In this document: positions 9,599 to 17,580 of the stretch, one piece after another
How positions within the stretch are numbered: the first letter of the stretch is position 1
How the letters are laid out: each line of letters opens with the position of its first letter
From: Saprospiraceae bacterium
GTDB lineage: Bacteria > Bacteroidota > Bacteroidia > Chitinophagales > Saprospiraceae
Direction of reading: 5' to 3'
Length of the DNA: 37,717 nucleotides
Assembly (NCBI GenBank): GCA_028284395.1
Contig: JANQRV010000168.1
Span: 1 to 37,717, forward strand
Notes under the pieces: model-generated
Database searches by the model: none
What the model was told of the DNA's origin: nothing
What the model saw: the letters and a program-made list of their open reading frames with translations, nothing else
Translations under genes and position numbers: made by a program

Positions 9599-10501
9599 AT
9601 GAATTCGGAACTTTTCAACCTCTTCAGCCATCAAGTTGTTTCTTCCAGTATGAAATTAGAATATGCTACGATTAAAGATAAGGACAACTTCGTCCTGACC
9701 AATTTCAACTGTAAACCTTCTCAGGCATTACTCAAGGACAAGGATTTGTATAAGATCGTATGGTGCAAGGACAATTCCGCAAGCATAAGAGTAGACGGAT
9801 ATGAGCAAGCCCTGGAGCAGCATCAGGTCATATTTTGTACGCCACTCAATGTGATGGAAGTAGCAATAGAGATGAAGGGGCTGGTCGCTTTTGTGTTCAA
9901 TAAGGAGTTCTTTTGCATCCAGACCCATGATGAACAGGTATCTTGCAACGGCTTTTTGTTCTTTGGTTCTGCGCAACCGCAGATCGTACAACTCAGGGAA
10001 AAAGAAAAGAAACATTTTGCCATGATGCTCTATTTCTTCGAAGAAGATTTTGGCATCAGGGACCAGCTGCAGGGCGAGATGCTTAGATCGCTCCTCAAAA
10101 GGCTACTCATTTTATCGACAAGGATGATCAAGGAAGAACAGCTACCGCCGGATATCACCAATGTCCAGCTAGATACCATCCGGCAATACAATCTCCTGGT
10201 AGAAAAGCACTTTCGCGAAAAACATCAGGTCCAGGACTATGCCGACCTGCTGTTCAAATCCCCCAAGACCCTGTCCAATCTGTTTCATAAGTACGGAAAC
10301 AAAACGCCATTAACAGTGATTCACGAACGGATTCTGCTGGAAGCCCGGCGGCTGCTTTTGTATTCCGAAAAAACGGTAGAGGAAATAGCTTACACGCTGG
10401 GTTATAAAGATTCGGGGCACTTTTCTAAGTTTTTCAAAAAACAGGAGGGAGTTAGTCCGAGTCTCTTCAAAAAGGAAAAATCTACCTTCCGAAGGGAATA
10501 A
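9599..10501 (+). CDS. AraC-family transcriptional regulator
   Basis: 300 residues. The C-terminal third (about 190-295) has the two helix-turn-helix motifs of AraC proteins: VQDYADLLFKSPKTLSNLFH, then VEEIAYTLGYKDSGHFSKFF with the characteristic GY...S.FS.FFK.. signature. The N-terminal half is a cupin-like sensing domain of unknown ligand. It is divergent from the Gfo/Idh/MocA gene (238 bases between starts) and lies 92 bases upstream of the cupredoxin-repeat gene on the same strand. In Bacteroidota this AraC type is often seen beside a small secreted cupredoxin-like gene (recollection), so the cupredoxin gene is the likeliest target, rather than the glycan locus around it. Confidence 0.88.
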   Translation: MNSELFNLFSHQVVSSSMKLEYATIKDKDNFVLTNFNCKPSQALLKDKDLYKIVWCKDNSASIRVDGYEQALEQHQVIFCTPLNVMEVAIEMKGLVAFVFNKEFFCIQTHDEQVSCNGFLFFGSAQPQIVQLREKEKKHFAMMLYFFEEDFGIRDQLQGEMLRSLLKRLLILSTRMIKEEQLPPDITNVQLDTIRQYNLLVEKHFREKHQVQDYADLLFKSPKTLSNLFHKYGNKTPLTVIHERILLEARRLLLYSEKTVEEIAYTLGYKDSGHFSKFFKKQEGVSPSLFKKEKSTFRRE

Positions 10502-10526
10502 TACACCTGTAACAAGCCTGTACGAT

Positions 10527-10589
10527 ATGTGATCTTTGCATGGACAATAACAAGCAGTATTAATTCACTCAACAAAGTTAAGATCACAT
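10527..10589. promoter_or_regulatory. Widely spaced 10-bp inverted repeat before the cupredoxin-repeat gene
   Basis: ATGTGATCTT at 10527-10536 and AAGATCACAT at 10580-10589 are perfect inverted copies separated by 43 bases. The second arm ends 4 bases before the ATG at 10594, over the ribosome entry region. It may be a paired operator for the adjacent AraC protein, or an mRNA stem if transcription starts upstream of 10527. Confidence 0.4.
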
Positions 10590-10593
10590 TACC

Positions 10594-11562
10594 ATGAAGA
10601 CGAATATTGTTTTAACACTGGCCTTTCTTTTTATCTCATTTTCTTCTGCAAACATAGCAGCCCAGGTTCAAAATATTAAGCTAACACAAACAACGGGAGC
10701 TTTTGAGACTGAAGACCTGACCTTGGTCCCAGGAAAATACCAATTTGAAATTGCCAATGAAGGCATTGATCACGAAGTAGGATTCGTACTCGTACCAAAA
10801 GGCAAATACGAAGCTGACGACCACATCAAGGCGGCATATGTGAAAGCCCCCGTGGCCGAAGGTAACAGCTCTTTGACCGACATCGTTTCCCTCGAAGCAG
10901 GTGAATACGAATACTTTTGCCCACTCAACCCTACGCCCAAATATTCGCTGACCGTGGCTGAAGAGGCCAAATCGGTAAAACTAATTCAAACACCAGGCAA
11001 ATTTCAGACCCAAAATCTAAGCCTCACTGCTGGCACCTATCAATTCGAGATTGCCAATGAAGGCATCGATCATAAAGTAGGATTCGTACTCGTACCAAAA
11101 GGCAAATACGAAACTGACGACCACATCAAGGCGGCATACGTGAAAGCCCCCGTGGCCGAAGGTAACAGCTCTTTGACCGACATCGTTTCCCTCGAAGCAG
11201 GTGAATACGAATACTTCTGCCCACTCAACCCTACGCCCAAGTATTCGCTGACCGTGGCTGAAGAGGCCAAATCGGTAAAACTAATTCAGACACCAGGCAA
11301 ATTTCAGACCCAAAATCTAAACCTAACCGCCGGCACCTATCAATTTGAAATTGCCAATGAAGGTATCGATCATGAAGTAGGATTCGTACTCGTACCAAAA
11401 GGCAAATACGAAGCTGACCACCACATCAAGGCGGCATACGTGAAAGCCCCCGTGGCCGAAGGTAACAGCTCTTTGACCAACAACGTTACCTTGGAAGCGG
11501 GTGAGTACGAATACTTTTGTCCACTCAATCCTACGCCCAAGTACACTTTGGTGGTGAAATGA
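10594..11562 (+). CDS. Secreted protein of three tandem cupredoxin-like repeats
   Basis: 322 residues: a signal peptide (about 1-23, cut after ANIAA) and three consecutive 100-residue cupredoxin-like domains (about 26-125, 126-225, 226-322). Each has one conserved histidine (H60, H160, H260 in IDHEVGF or IDHKVGF), a second histidine (H77, H177, H277) and one cysteine (C109, C209, C309 in YFCPLNPTPKY). In classical type 1 copper proteins the cysteine is followed within a few residues by His and Met ligands; here those places are Asn/Pro/Lys, so normal blue-copper binding is doubtful. The repeats are exactly 300 bases apart, and repeats 1 and 2 differ at only about 9 of 240 aligned bases (10741-10980 against 11041-11280), showing recent duplication or gene conversion. 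Single-domain relatives of about 120 residues are, as I recall, the usual form. The function is unknown, probably periplasmic; the upstream AraC gene is its likely regulator. Confidence 0.85.
   Translation: MKTNIVLTLAFLFISFSSANIAAQVQNIKLTQTTGAFETEDLTLVPGKYQFEIANEGIDHEVGFVLVPKGKYEADDHIKAAYVKAPVAEGNSSLTDIVSLEAGEYEYFCPLNPTPKYSLTVAEEAKSVKLIQTPGKFQTQNLSLTAGTYQFEIANEGIDHKVGFVLVPKGKYETDDHIKAAYVKAPVAEGNSSLTDIVSLEAGEYEYFCPLNPTPKYSLTVAEEAKSVKLIQTPGKFQTQNLNLTAGTYQFEIANEGIDHEVGFVLVPKGKYEADHHIKAAYVKAPVAEGNSSLTNNVTLEAGEYEYFCPLNPTPKYTLVVK
10670..11560 (+). repeat. Three in-frame 300-bp tandem repeats
   Basis: The period is exactly 300 bases: for example, GGATTCGTACTCGTACCAAA occurs at 10780, 11080 and 11380. 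The third copy diverges most towards its 3' end (11478-11520), while the middle stretches are nearly identical in all three. They encode the cupredoxin-like domains. Confidence 0.95.
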
Positions 11563-11579
11563 TTGGGTCAAATGCCAAG

Positions 11580-11621
11580 AATTCCCCGGAAGTAGCTAGA
11601 ATAAGCTGCATTCGGGGAATT
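11580..11621. terminator. Hairpin between convergent genes, probable bidirectional terminator
   Basis: AATTCCCCG at 11580-11588 pairs perfectly with CGGGGAATT at 11613-11621, and an inner GTAGCT/AGCTGC stem shortens the loop. It fills the 58-base gap between the stops of the cupredoxin-repeat gene (+) and the nucleoside-hydrolase-like gene (-). No clear U-tract follows on either strand. Confidence 0.5.
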
Positions 11622-12487
11622 TACGGTTGGGGGTTGGCCTTTATAAAAGCCAACAACAAGGATTTTACATCCGTTACACTTCCCTGCTCTAACCCTCCAT
11701 TGGAGGCACCCGTTATCCAGTATAAGACCATACCCGCGTCGGAACAATCCCATTTTCCTTTTTGGAAACTCACTACATCATCTGTTTCCGCCATCTTACC
11801 AATCAGCCAGATCCATTGAATGCGATCATCAGGATGGTTTTTTGCCCAATCCCAATCGGCGATGTTTACTTTCAGTTTTATATTTTGGTCGGGAATCCGA
11901 ACTTCTTCCACTTCGAAATCCAAGATATCTTGCCATTTATAAAAATCACCCGCATTGTCATTGGCCGGATGATGCGTTAATACCTTTACAAACTTGTGTT
12001 TTTCCTTTGGAGTGGCAGCTAAAGCAAAGCCGATAACATCGGGTTCACCTGCCTCAATGATCCAAAGCGGATCATTGGCGGTAGATGCATTGATGGCTTT
12101 GCACAAATCTTTGATGGTTGGATCCAGATGCCACTTTGCATCAAAAAAGGTAAGCTTTTCAAAACCGCCCCAACGCCTTGCCGTTACATCGCAACTGGAT
12201 TGCATTAGTGCGTGTCGTTCTTTTTCTGCTTTTTCTGAAATTTTTGATACTCTTACCAGGTCGCAGCTATGTGAATAGTGCACCAACCTTTCTTCCAACC
12301 CTGCTGCACGTAATAAGGCAATTGATACCGCCGTTGCTCCCAAGTCATCGGGATCCGGTGAGTTGCCATCTGCGACAATTGCGATTCGCCCTGCCGGAGG
12401 ATTGATGTCAGGAGCGGTCTGCGTTTTTAATGAAGGCATCAATGCCATTAGGAAAACAGGGATCGAAAGAAAAAACTTAGTTGCCAT
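11621..12487 (-). CDS. Secreted nucleoside-hydrolase-like protein
   Basis: 288 residues with an N-terminal signal peptide (MATKFFLSIPVFLMALMPSL). The start of the mature part, RIAIVADGNSPDPDDLGATAV, has an aspartate cluster (D40, D45, D47, D48) at the end of a first beta-strand, resembling the calcium-binding DxDxxxDD site of inosine-uridine nucleoside hydrolases and DUF1593-type relatives. The rest (HYSHSCDL, EAGEPDVIGFAL, a late W-rich region) does not match the standard nucleoside hydrolases I can recall. Such ribosyl-hydrolase-fold proteins do occur in polysaccharide loci, where a glycan substrate is likelier than a nucleoside; that is inference. It has its own CTGTN motif 61-80 bases upstream, shared with the SusC and sulfatase genes, so it appears to be a real member of the regulon. 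It is separated from susD by a strong terminator. Confidence 0.6.
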   Translation of the reverse strand: MATKFFLSIPVFLMALMPSLKTQTAPDINPPAGRIAIVADGNSPDPDDLGATAVSIALLRAAGLEERLVHYSHSCDLVRVSKISEKAEKERHALMQSSCDVTARRWGGFEKLTFFDAKWHLDPTIKDLCKAINASTANDPLWIIEAGEPDVIGFALAATPKEKHKFVKVLTHHPANDNAGDFYKWQDILDFEVEEVRIPDQNIKLKVNIADWDWAKNHPDDRIQWIWLIGKMAETDDVVSFQKGKWDCSDAGMVLYWITGASNGGLEQGSVTDVKSLLLAFIKANPQP

Positions 12488-12547
12488 TTCAGCGAGGGTT
12501 GATTATTGCTTAAACCGAAAATATGCATAAATTCTTCAAAAAGTATT

Positions 12548-12567
12548 CTGTGCTGTGCTATACTGAC
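12548..12567 (-). promoter_or_regulatory. Candidate shared operator, site 2 (period-5 CTGTN motif)
   Basis: On the plus strand it reads CTGTG-CTGTG-CTATA-CTGAC. On the gene strand it aligns with sites 1 and 3 as AGCACAGCACAGAAT. It lies 61-80 bases upstream of the nucleoside-hydrolase-like gene. A TATTTTCG, one mismatch from the TAnnTTTG -7 box, follows about 20 bases after the end of the conserved block on the gene strand. Confidence 0.5.
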
Positions 12568-12637
12568 TAACCTATCCCAACTCCGGTTTCGTTGGTCCGA
12601 AATTGGTTCATTTTGCCTGTCTTCTATTAAAAAGGAA

Positions 12638-12664
12638 CAAGGTGATAAAAATTTTATCACCTTG
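12638..12664 (-). terminator. Rho-independent terminator after the SusC-SusD operon
   Basis: Perfect 13-bp arms, CAAGGTGATAAAA and TTTTATCACCTTG, around a single central base. On the minus strand it is followed by TTCCTTTTTAA, a U-rich tail. It lies 37 bases downstream of the susD stop and separates that operon from the nucleoside-hydrolase-like gene. Confidence 0.8.
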
Positions 12665-12701
12665 CCCTTCAACTAATTAATATGCTTGTTTCGGTTATTT
12701 C

Positions 12702-14279
12702 TTATCTATACCCATTGTTAGTCGGATCGGACTCCAATAGCGCAGGGTTTAACTCCAATTCTTGCAAAGGTATTGGCAACAAAACATGGTATGGTCTGAT
12801 ATTTTCATTGGGCTTCCAGAAACGATACTCCAGCTTTTGAACCACATCTAACAAGATTCCCCATCTGATTAAATCGTACCTTCTATGAGCCTCTGCAGCC
12901 AACTCCCACTTACGTTCATCGTAAATTGCCTCTCTGAATTCCTGTTGACTTAAACCAACCAATTCCCATTCGGCCTGCGTTTCGTAGGCACGCTCCCTAA
13001 TCGGGTGGATATACTGGTACGCATTGTCAGGTCCATTCAGTTCATTCTCACACTCTGCGGCCATTAAATAAACATCAGCTAAACGAAATATCATTCTATT
13101 GTCAGAGTGATTAAAACGCGGTGACGTTTCCAAACTTAAATTCATGAATTTAGGCATATATGGAAAGACCAAATCAAAGCCTAAATAATTATCCATAATA
13201 TTCAGCGGTCTTCTTAAATCATTCAAGGGGAATTTTTCTGCAAAGTCTTTTGATGCAATTTGCAACCCGGTGCCATTAAATGCCTCTCCTCTTGCTGTTA
13301 GTGCGGCCCTTAATGCGCCTCTTTCATCTGTATTAAGCGGCTCATCCCGCAAACGCGGGTTAAACATACTTGGTCGCCAGTTACCGTTACCGGCAAAGCC
13401 AGGTAAACTACCGTCTGCCCTTAATACTCCTTCTTCAAACTGTCCTCTAATGTCTTTTGCAAAATCTAGGGACCAAATAATTTCCGCGTTGTATTCATTG
13501 GTAGGATCAAAAACCTCGGCATAGGTTGGCAATAGTGAATGTTCAGATTCATTGATAATTTCCAAACACTTATTTAAGCCCGCTTGCCAATTCTGTTGCT
13601 TCATGTAGATTTTGGCCATAATTATGGCTGCCGCCCATTTTGAAGCCCGGCCTCTATCAGCACCGGTATAGGAAGATTGTAAATTGTCTTCTGCCAACTG
13701 CAAATCTGCCAAAACACCACTTATTATAGTAGCTTCATCCGTTCTTCCTAAGGTTCTAATTTCATCAATTGTGAGGGGATCTGTATAGTAAGGTGCATCC
13801 CCCCAAAGGTTCGTTACATGCCAATAGGCTAATGCCCGTATAAATGTAGTCTCGGCAATAATGTCTATTTGCGCTTCCTGCGTAATGGCTTCATTTCCAG
13901 TAACCCGATCAATTATGATATTGGCATTTAGTATGATTCGGTAAAGATCTTTCCAGGTATCCGAAACACTCATTTTTTGCACGGACACATCTGCCAGTGC
14001 TTCATTCATTGAATAGTTGCCGATGGGTTCTACAAAATTGGCTGAACGATTAGGCTCTATAATATCGGCACCATTATCATAAAAATGATCAAGGCCAACC
14101 TGACCGTATAAGGAATTGTTCTTTAAAATGGCATAAATACCATTGACTGCTTGCCTTGCATCGTTCTCTGAAGCAAAAAAGGTTTCAGGGGAGATAAGAG
14201 CTCTAGGATCTTCCTCTAAAAAGTCTTCACAACTAAAGCACAAAAAAATGACGAAGGCGCTGAAAAATATATTTTTCAT
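12702..14279 (-). CDS. susD: SusD/RagB-family glycan-binding outer-membrane lipoprotein
   Basis: 525 residues, typical for the family. The lipoprotein signal MKNIFFSAFVIFLCFSC gives the lipidated cysteine, followed by the SusD hallmark EDFLEEDPRALISPETFFAS and AVNGIYAIL. The TPR-like helices (e.g. IRALAYWHVTNLWGDAPYYT) and the C-terminal RYDLIRWGILLDV motif are also typical. Known role: surface lid and glycan-binding partner of the SusC transporter. It starts 11 bases after the susC stop, as expected for a SusCD pair, and is followed by a strong terminator. Substrate specificity cannot be read directly; the surrounding sulfatase/rhamnosidase and rhamnose enzymes point to sulfated rhamnose-containing oligosaccharides. 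Confidence 0.97.
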   Translation of the reverse strand: MKNIFFSAFVIFLCFSCEDFLEEDPRALISPETFFASENDARQAVNGIYAILKNNSLYGQVGLDHFYDNGADIIEPNRSANFVEPIGNYSMNEALADVSVQKMSVSDTWKDLYRIILNANIIIDRVTGNEAITQEAQIDIIAETTFIRALAYWHVTNLWGDAPYYTDPLTIDEIRTLGRTDEATIISGVLADLQLAEDNLQSSYTGADRGRASKWAAAIIMAKIYMKQQNWQAGLNKCLEIINESEHSLLPTYAEVFDPTNEYNAEIIWSLDFAKDIRGQFEEGVLRADGSLPGFAGNGNWRPSMFNPRLRDEPLNTDERGALRAALTARGEAFNGTGLQIASKDFAEKFPLNDLRRPLNIMDNYLGFDLVFPYMPKFMNLSLETSPRFNHSDNRMIFRLADVYLMAAECENELNGPDNAYQYIHPIRERAYETQAEWELVGLSQQEFREAIYDERKWELAAEAHRRYDLIRWGILLDVVQKLEYRFWKPNENIRPYHVLLPIPLQELELNPALLESDPTNNGYR

Positions 14280-14290
14280 GTGTATTTCTT

Positions 14291-17200
14291 TTAGAATGTT
14301 ACATTTAGACCAAATGTTAAAACTCGTGGATTAGGATACTCTCCATTGGCATATCCTTGGGCAATATTGCCCAAGCCTGTCCTGCCAAATCTGCTGGTCT
14401 CCGGGTCTATTAATCTAAAATCAGAGAATAACAATAAGTTGGTTCCTGAAAAATAAATGGTAGCATCTTCTATACCTCTCCAGTTATCTGTTGAAAAATT
14501 ATAGGCTACTCTTACCGTTTTTAGACGTAAATGAGATCCGTCTTCAACATATTCGGTATTACTTAGATTGGTTGTGACGGCATCAGAACCCGCTCTGGGA
14601 ATATCCGAAGTAGGATTTTCCGGGGTCCACCGATCAGCCAAATCGGCGAATTTCGTGGTCTCTCCACGATTAAAATAATGATTTCGCATTCTTAAGTTAT
14701 ATACTTCATTCCCCACTGTGCCTTGAAAGTAAAATGAAAAATCAAAGTTCTTAATCGAAAAAGAGTTCTCAAATCCGAAAATCAAATCCGGAGTGGGGTC
14801 TCCGATTACTATATTATCTTCAGTTGAAATAATACCGTCACCATTCAAATCTTCATACCTCGGGCCGCCAACAACTTGAGAGCCTAAACCTGATGCATCA
14901 ATTTCTTCCTGGCTCTTCCAGGTACCTAAATATCTGACTCCGGTAAAAACGGGTACCGGCTGACCCACAATCAGACGGGTATTACCCGAGCCTAAAATTT
15001 CATCTACGGTAACATCAATAAATTCCGCCCCTCCCAAATCTAAAATTTTGTTATTGTTGGCGGACAGCGTTAATGTGGACTCCCAGCTGAAATTTGGCCT
15101 AGTAACATTTCTTGAGTTCAGAAGCAATTCCCAACCTTGATTTTCTAAAGATCCAACATTCTGCAATTGGCTGGTAAAACCAGTTTGTCTTGGTATAGCG
15201 ACATCCAGCAGTAAATCCTCTGTTTTTTTATAGTAATAGTTCAATTCTGTAAAAACTTTGCCTCCCAGCAAAGAAGCTTCCAGCGCTATATCGAACGAAC
15301 TCGTCGTCTCCCATTTTAAATTTGGATTGGCAGGTCTGCCAAGTGTTAGACCGGGGTTTTCTGCACCATTCAGTGTGGTGTTTGCTTCCGTTAGAAGCCC
15401 AAGTGTTCTGTAAGGTCCTATTGCCTGATTACCAGCTTTTCCATAACTGGCTCTTAATTTTAGATCTTCAAAAACATTTTGGCCTTGCATAAAGGGCTCT
15501 TCAGAAATTTTCCAGGCTGCAGCTACCGATGGATAGAACTCGTACTTGTTTCCCGGAGCAAAAACAGAACTACCATCGGTTCTTCCCACCAAGGTTAGAA
15601 GGTATCTATTTTTGTAGGTATAATTTAGCCTGCCAAAGAAAGAGGCGATTTGAAACCCATTAAAGTCACTACTAACTACGGATCTTGTAGGGTCTGAAAA
15701 GCCCAGGTTGTTAAAACCTGCTGCATCACTGGTGATACCAAATGCTTCGGATTGCGCTATCTCCGTGCTTACTTTTTGAAACGAAGCACCGGCAAGTGCG
15801 GTTATACTATGATTGATCCCAAAATCAGATTGATATTGTATGGTGTTTTCATTGTTCCATCCGGTACTCGCCACCGTTCGTACACTAGCATTACCACCAT
15901 CCGTTACACCAATGGCAAGATTTCCTGGATCCTGGCTAGAACTCAGTCTATTTTGCTTGGTATTATTAAATTCCGGATTAAAGGTAGAGCGAATGGTCCA
16001 CTTTGGAGCTGGACTATATTCTAAATAAACCGTAGCGAGTAAATTATTGGTAAAGGTTTCGTTCGTATTCAGCTCCGCATTTGCCAAAGGATTAGAAAAG
16101 GGAGAACCAACAACATCATTAAACCCATTGTAGGTACCATCGTCATTAAATATAGGTTGTGTAGGAAGTATTCCGAATGGGAAGCCTACAACACCATTGT
16201 CTCGGTTGATTCGCGAATAATTTACCCTAAATCCCGCATTTATTTTATCACTGAGTTGAAGATCTAAATTTGATCGGAAAATATATTTCTCAATCCCGGA
16301 ACTTGTGATCAGGCCATCTTGGTTAAAATAATTTACAGAATTATAATAGTTAACCTTCCCACTTTCCGATGAACCAGCGATGGAAATATCTGCATTGTAG
16401 ATAGGAGACGGATCCATTACCAGATCATACCAGTCGTTGTCGGGATAAGTAGACGGATCATCTGGAAACGGTTCTGCCGCCGATCTAAATCGAGCACTTT
16501 CATTAGTAAATGCTATTTGTTCTTCCTGAGAAAGCATATCGGGGAATTCCGGCACAAGCTGATTAGCGCCATAGAGATTTACACTCACTCGAGGCTTTCC
16601 CGAACTAGCACCTCCTCCACTTTTAGTGGTTACCAATACCACACCGTTAGCACCTCTGGAACCATAAATGGCAATAGAAGAAGCATCTTTTAATACTTCA
16701 ATCGACTGAATATCATTAGCGTTAATATTATTCAAATTGAAATTTGTTCCAACTATAATACCATCGATAACCCAAAGAGGCTCATTACTTCCGGTAATGG
16801 AGTTACCACCTCTTACCCTGATGACTGTCCCTGCACCAGGTGCGCCACTGGTTTGCGTTACCTGTACGCCTGCAGCTCGGCCTTGTAAGGCCTGATCCAC
16901 CCTCGATACAGGTACTTGTGTTATGTCTTCAGCGCTCACAGTTGCAACGGAACCAGTCAAGTCAGACTTTTTCTGCTTGCCATACCCCACTACCACCACT
17001 TCATCCAACAGGGCGCCTTCATTCATTACAGCATTGACGATTGTTCGATTTCCGACATTTTCCTCGATGCTTTCATAACCGGTGTAGGAAAAAACAAGAA
17101 CCTTTTCGCCATCCACTAGCTCTAGGGAATAGTTGCCGTTGAAATCGGTTACTGTACCATTGGTGGTTCCCTTTTGTAGAATATTGACGCCAATTAAATT

Positions 17201-17359
17201 GTCTCCGTTAGAAGAGCTTACAGTTCCAGTAATTTGTTCTTGCGCAAACACGGAAAAGCTCATTAAGCAGCCAAGCAACAGTAGTATAGTAGCCGCTCCT
17301 TTTGGAGGGGGAGCCTGCCGCAAAAATGAATTTTTTCTAATTCGATTTGTTTTGACCAT
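14291..17359 (-). CDS. susC: SusC/RagA-family TonB-dependent outer-membrane transporter
   Basis: 1022 residues. A long signal sequence ends at SFSVFAQ, followed by a carboxypeptidase-regulatory-like domain (about 42-118: ITGTVSSSNGDNLIGVNILQ, TDFNGNYSLE) and the SusC plug-domain signature (LDEVVVVGYGKQKKSDLTGS; later IRVRGGNSITGSNEPLWVID and IEVLKDASSIAIYGSRGANG). A 22-strand barrel with multiple aromatic motifs ends in the terminal phenylalanine (FGLNVTF) used for beta-barrel assembly. Together with SusD, 11 bases downstream, it imports oligosaccharides with TonB energy. The 221-base gap upstream, to the GntR/LacI-type regulator gene, holds the third CTGTN motif at 17480-17499, so this regulator may control the pair. 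Confidence 0.97.
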   Translation of the reverse strand: MVKTNRIRKNSFLRQAPPPKGAATILLLLGCLMSFSVFAQEQITGTVSSSNGDNLIGVNILQKGTTNGTVTDFNGNYSLELVDGEKVLVFSYTGYESIEENVGNRTIVNAVMNEGALLDEVVVVGYGKQKKSDLTGSVATVSAEDITQVPVSRVDQALQGRAAGVQVTQTSGAPGAGTVIRVRGGNSITGSNEPLWVIDGIIVGTNFNLNNINANDIQSIEVLKDASSIAIYGSRGANGVVLVTTKSGGGASSGKPRVSVNLYGANQLVPEFPDMLSQEEQIAFTNESARFRSAAEPFPDDPSTYPDNDWYDLVMDPSPIYNADISIAGSSESGKVNYYNSVNYFNQDGLITSSGIEKYIFRSNLDLQLSDKINAGFRVNYSRINRDNGVVGFPFGILPTQPIFNDDGTYNGFNDVVGSPFSNPLANAELNTNETFTNNLLATVYLEYSPAPKWTIRSTFNPEFNNTKQNRLSSSQDPGNLAIGVTDGGNASVRTVASTGWNNENTIQYQSDFGINHSITALAGASFQKVSTEIAQSEAFGITSDAAGFNNLGFSDPTRSVVSSDFNGFQIASFFGRLNYTYKNRYLLTLVGRTDGSSVFAPGNKYEFYPSVAAAWKISEEPFMQGQNVFEDLKLRASYGKAGNQAIGPYRTLGLLTEANTTLNGAENPGLTLGRPANPNLKWETTSSFDIALEASLLGGKVFTELNYYYKKTEDLLLDVAIPRQTGFTSQLQNVGSLENQGWELLLNSRNVTRPNFSWESTLTLSANNNKILDLGGAEFIDVTVDEILGSGNTRLIVGQPVPVFTGVRYLGTWKSQEEIDASGLGSQVVGGPRYEDLNGDGIISTEDNIVIGDPTPDLIFGFENSFSIKNFDFSFYFQGTVGNEVYNLRMRNHYFNRGETTKFADLADRWTPENPTSDIPRAGSDAVTTNLSNTEYVEDGSHLRLKTVRVAYNFSTDNWRGIEDATIYFSGTNLLLFSDFRLIDPETSRFGRTGLGNIAQGYANGEYPNPRVLTFGLNVTF

Positions 17360-17479
17360 AATTAGGTAGGTTAGTGAGTATAAATACTGAATACCGAATG
17401 AAACATCCGAAATGGAGCTTCATTCAATACTATTTCAAACAGTACGACTAATGTATTTCCAAGAAATGAGGATTACATC

Positions 17480-17499
17480 CTGTGCTGTACTATGCTGTA
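17480..17499 (-). promoter_or_regulatory. Candidate shared operator, site 3 (period-5 CTGTN motif)
   Basis: On the plus strand it reads CTGTG-CTGTA-CTATG-CTGTA, four consecutive five-base units and the most regular of the three sites. It lies 121-140 bases upstream of susC. The flanking CATC before the first unit is shared with site 1. Confidence 0.5.
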
Positions 17500-17580
17500 T
17501 GGGACAGCCATCGATTGAATGCATCAGAATGGTACTTCGGAAGGGAGATCTTGCGCTGGAATGCGCGGTCATTGAAATGG

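Noticed and set aside
10670..11560. Possible CRISPR array or satellite because of regular repeats
   Set aside because: The 300-base repeats are in frame and encode a domain; there are no short spaced repeats with unique spacers.
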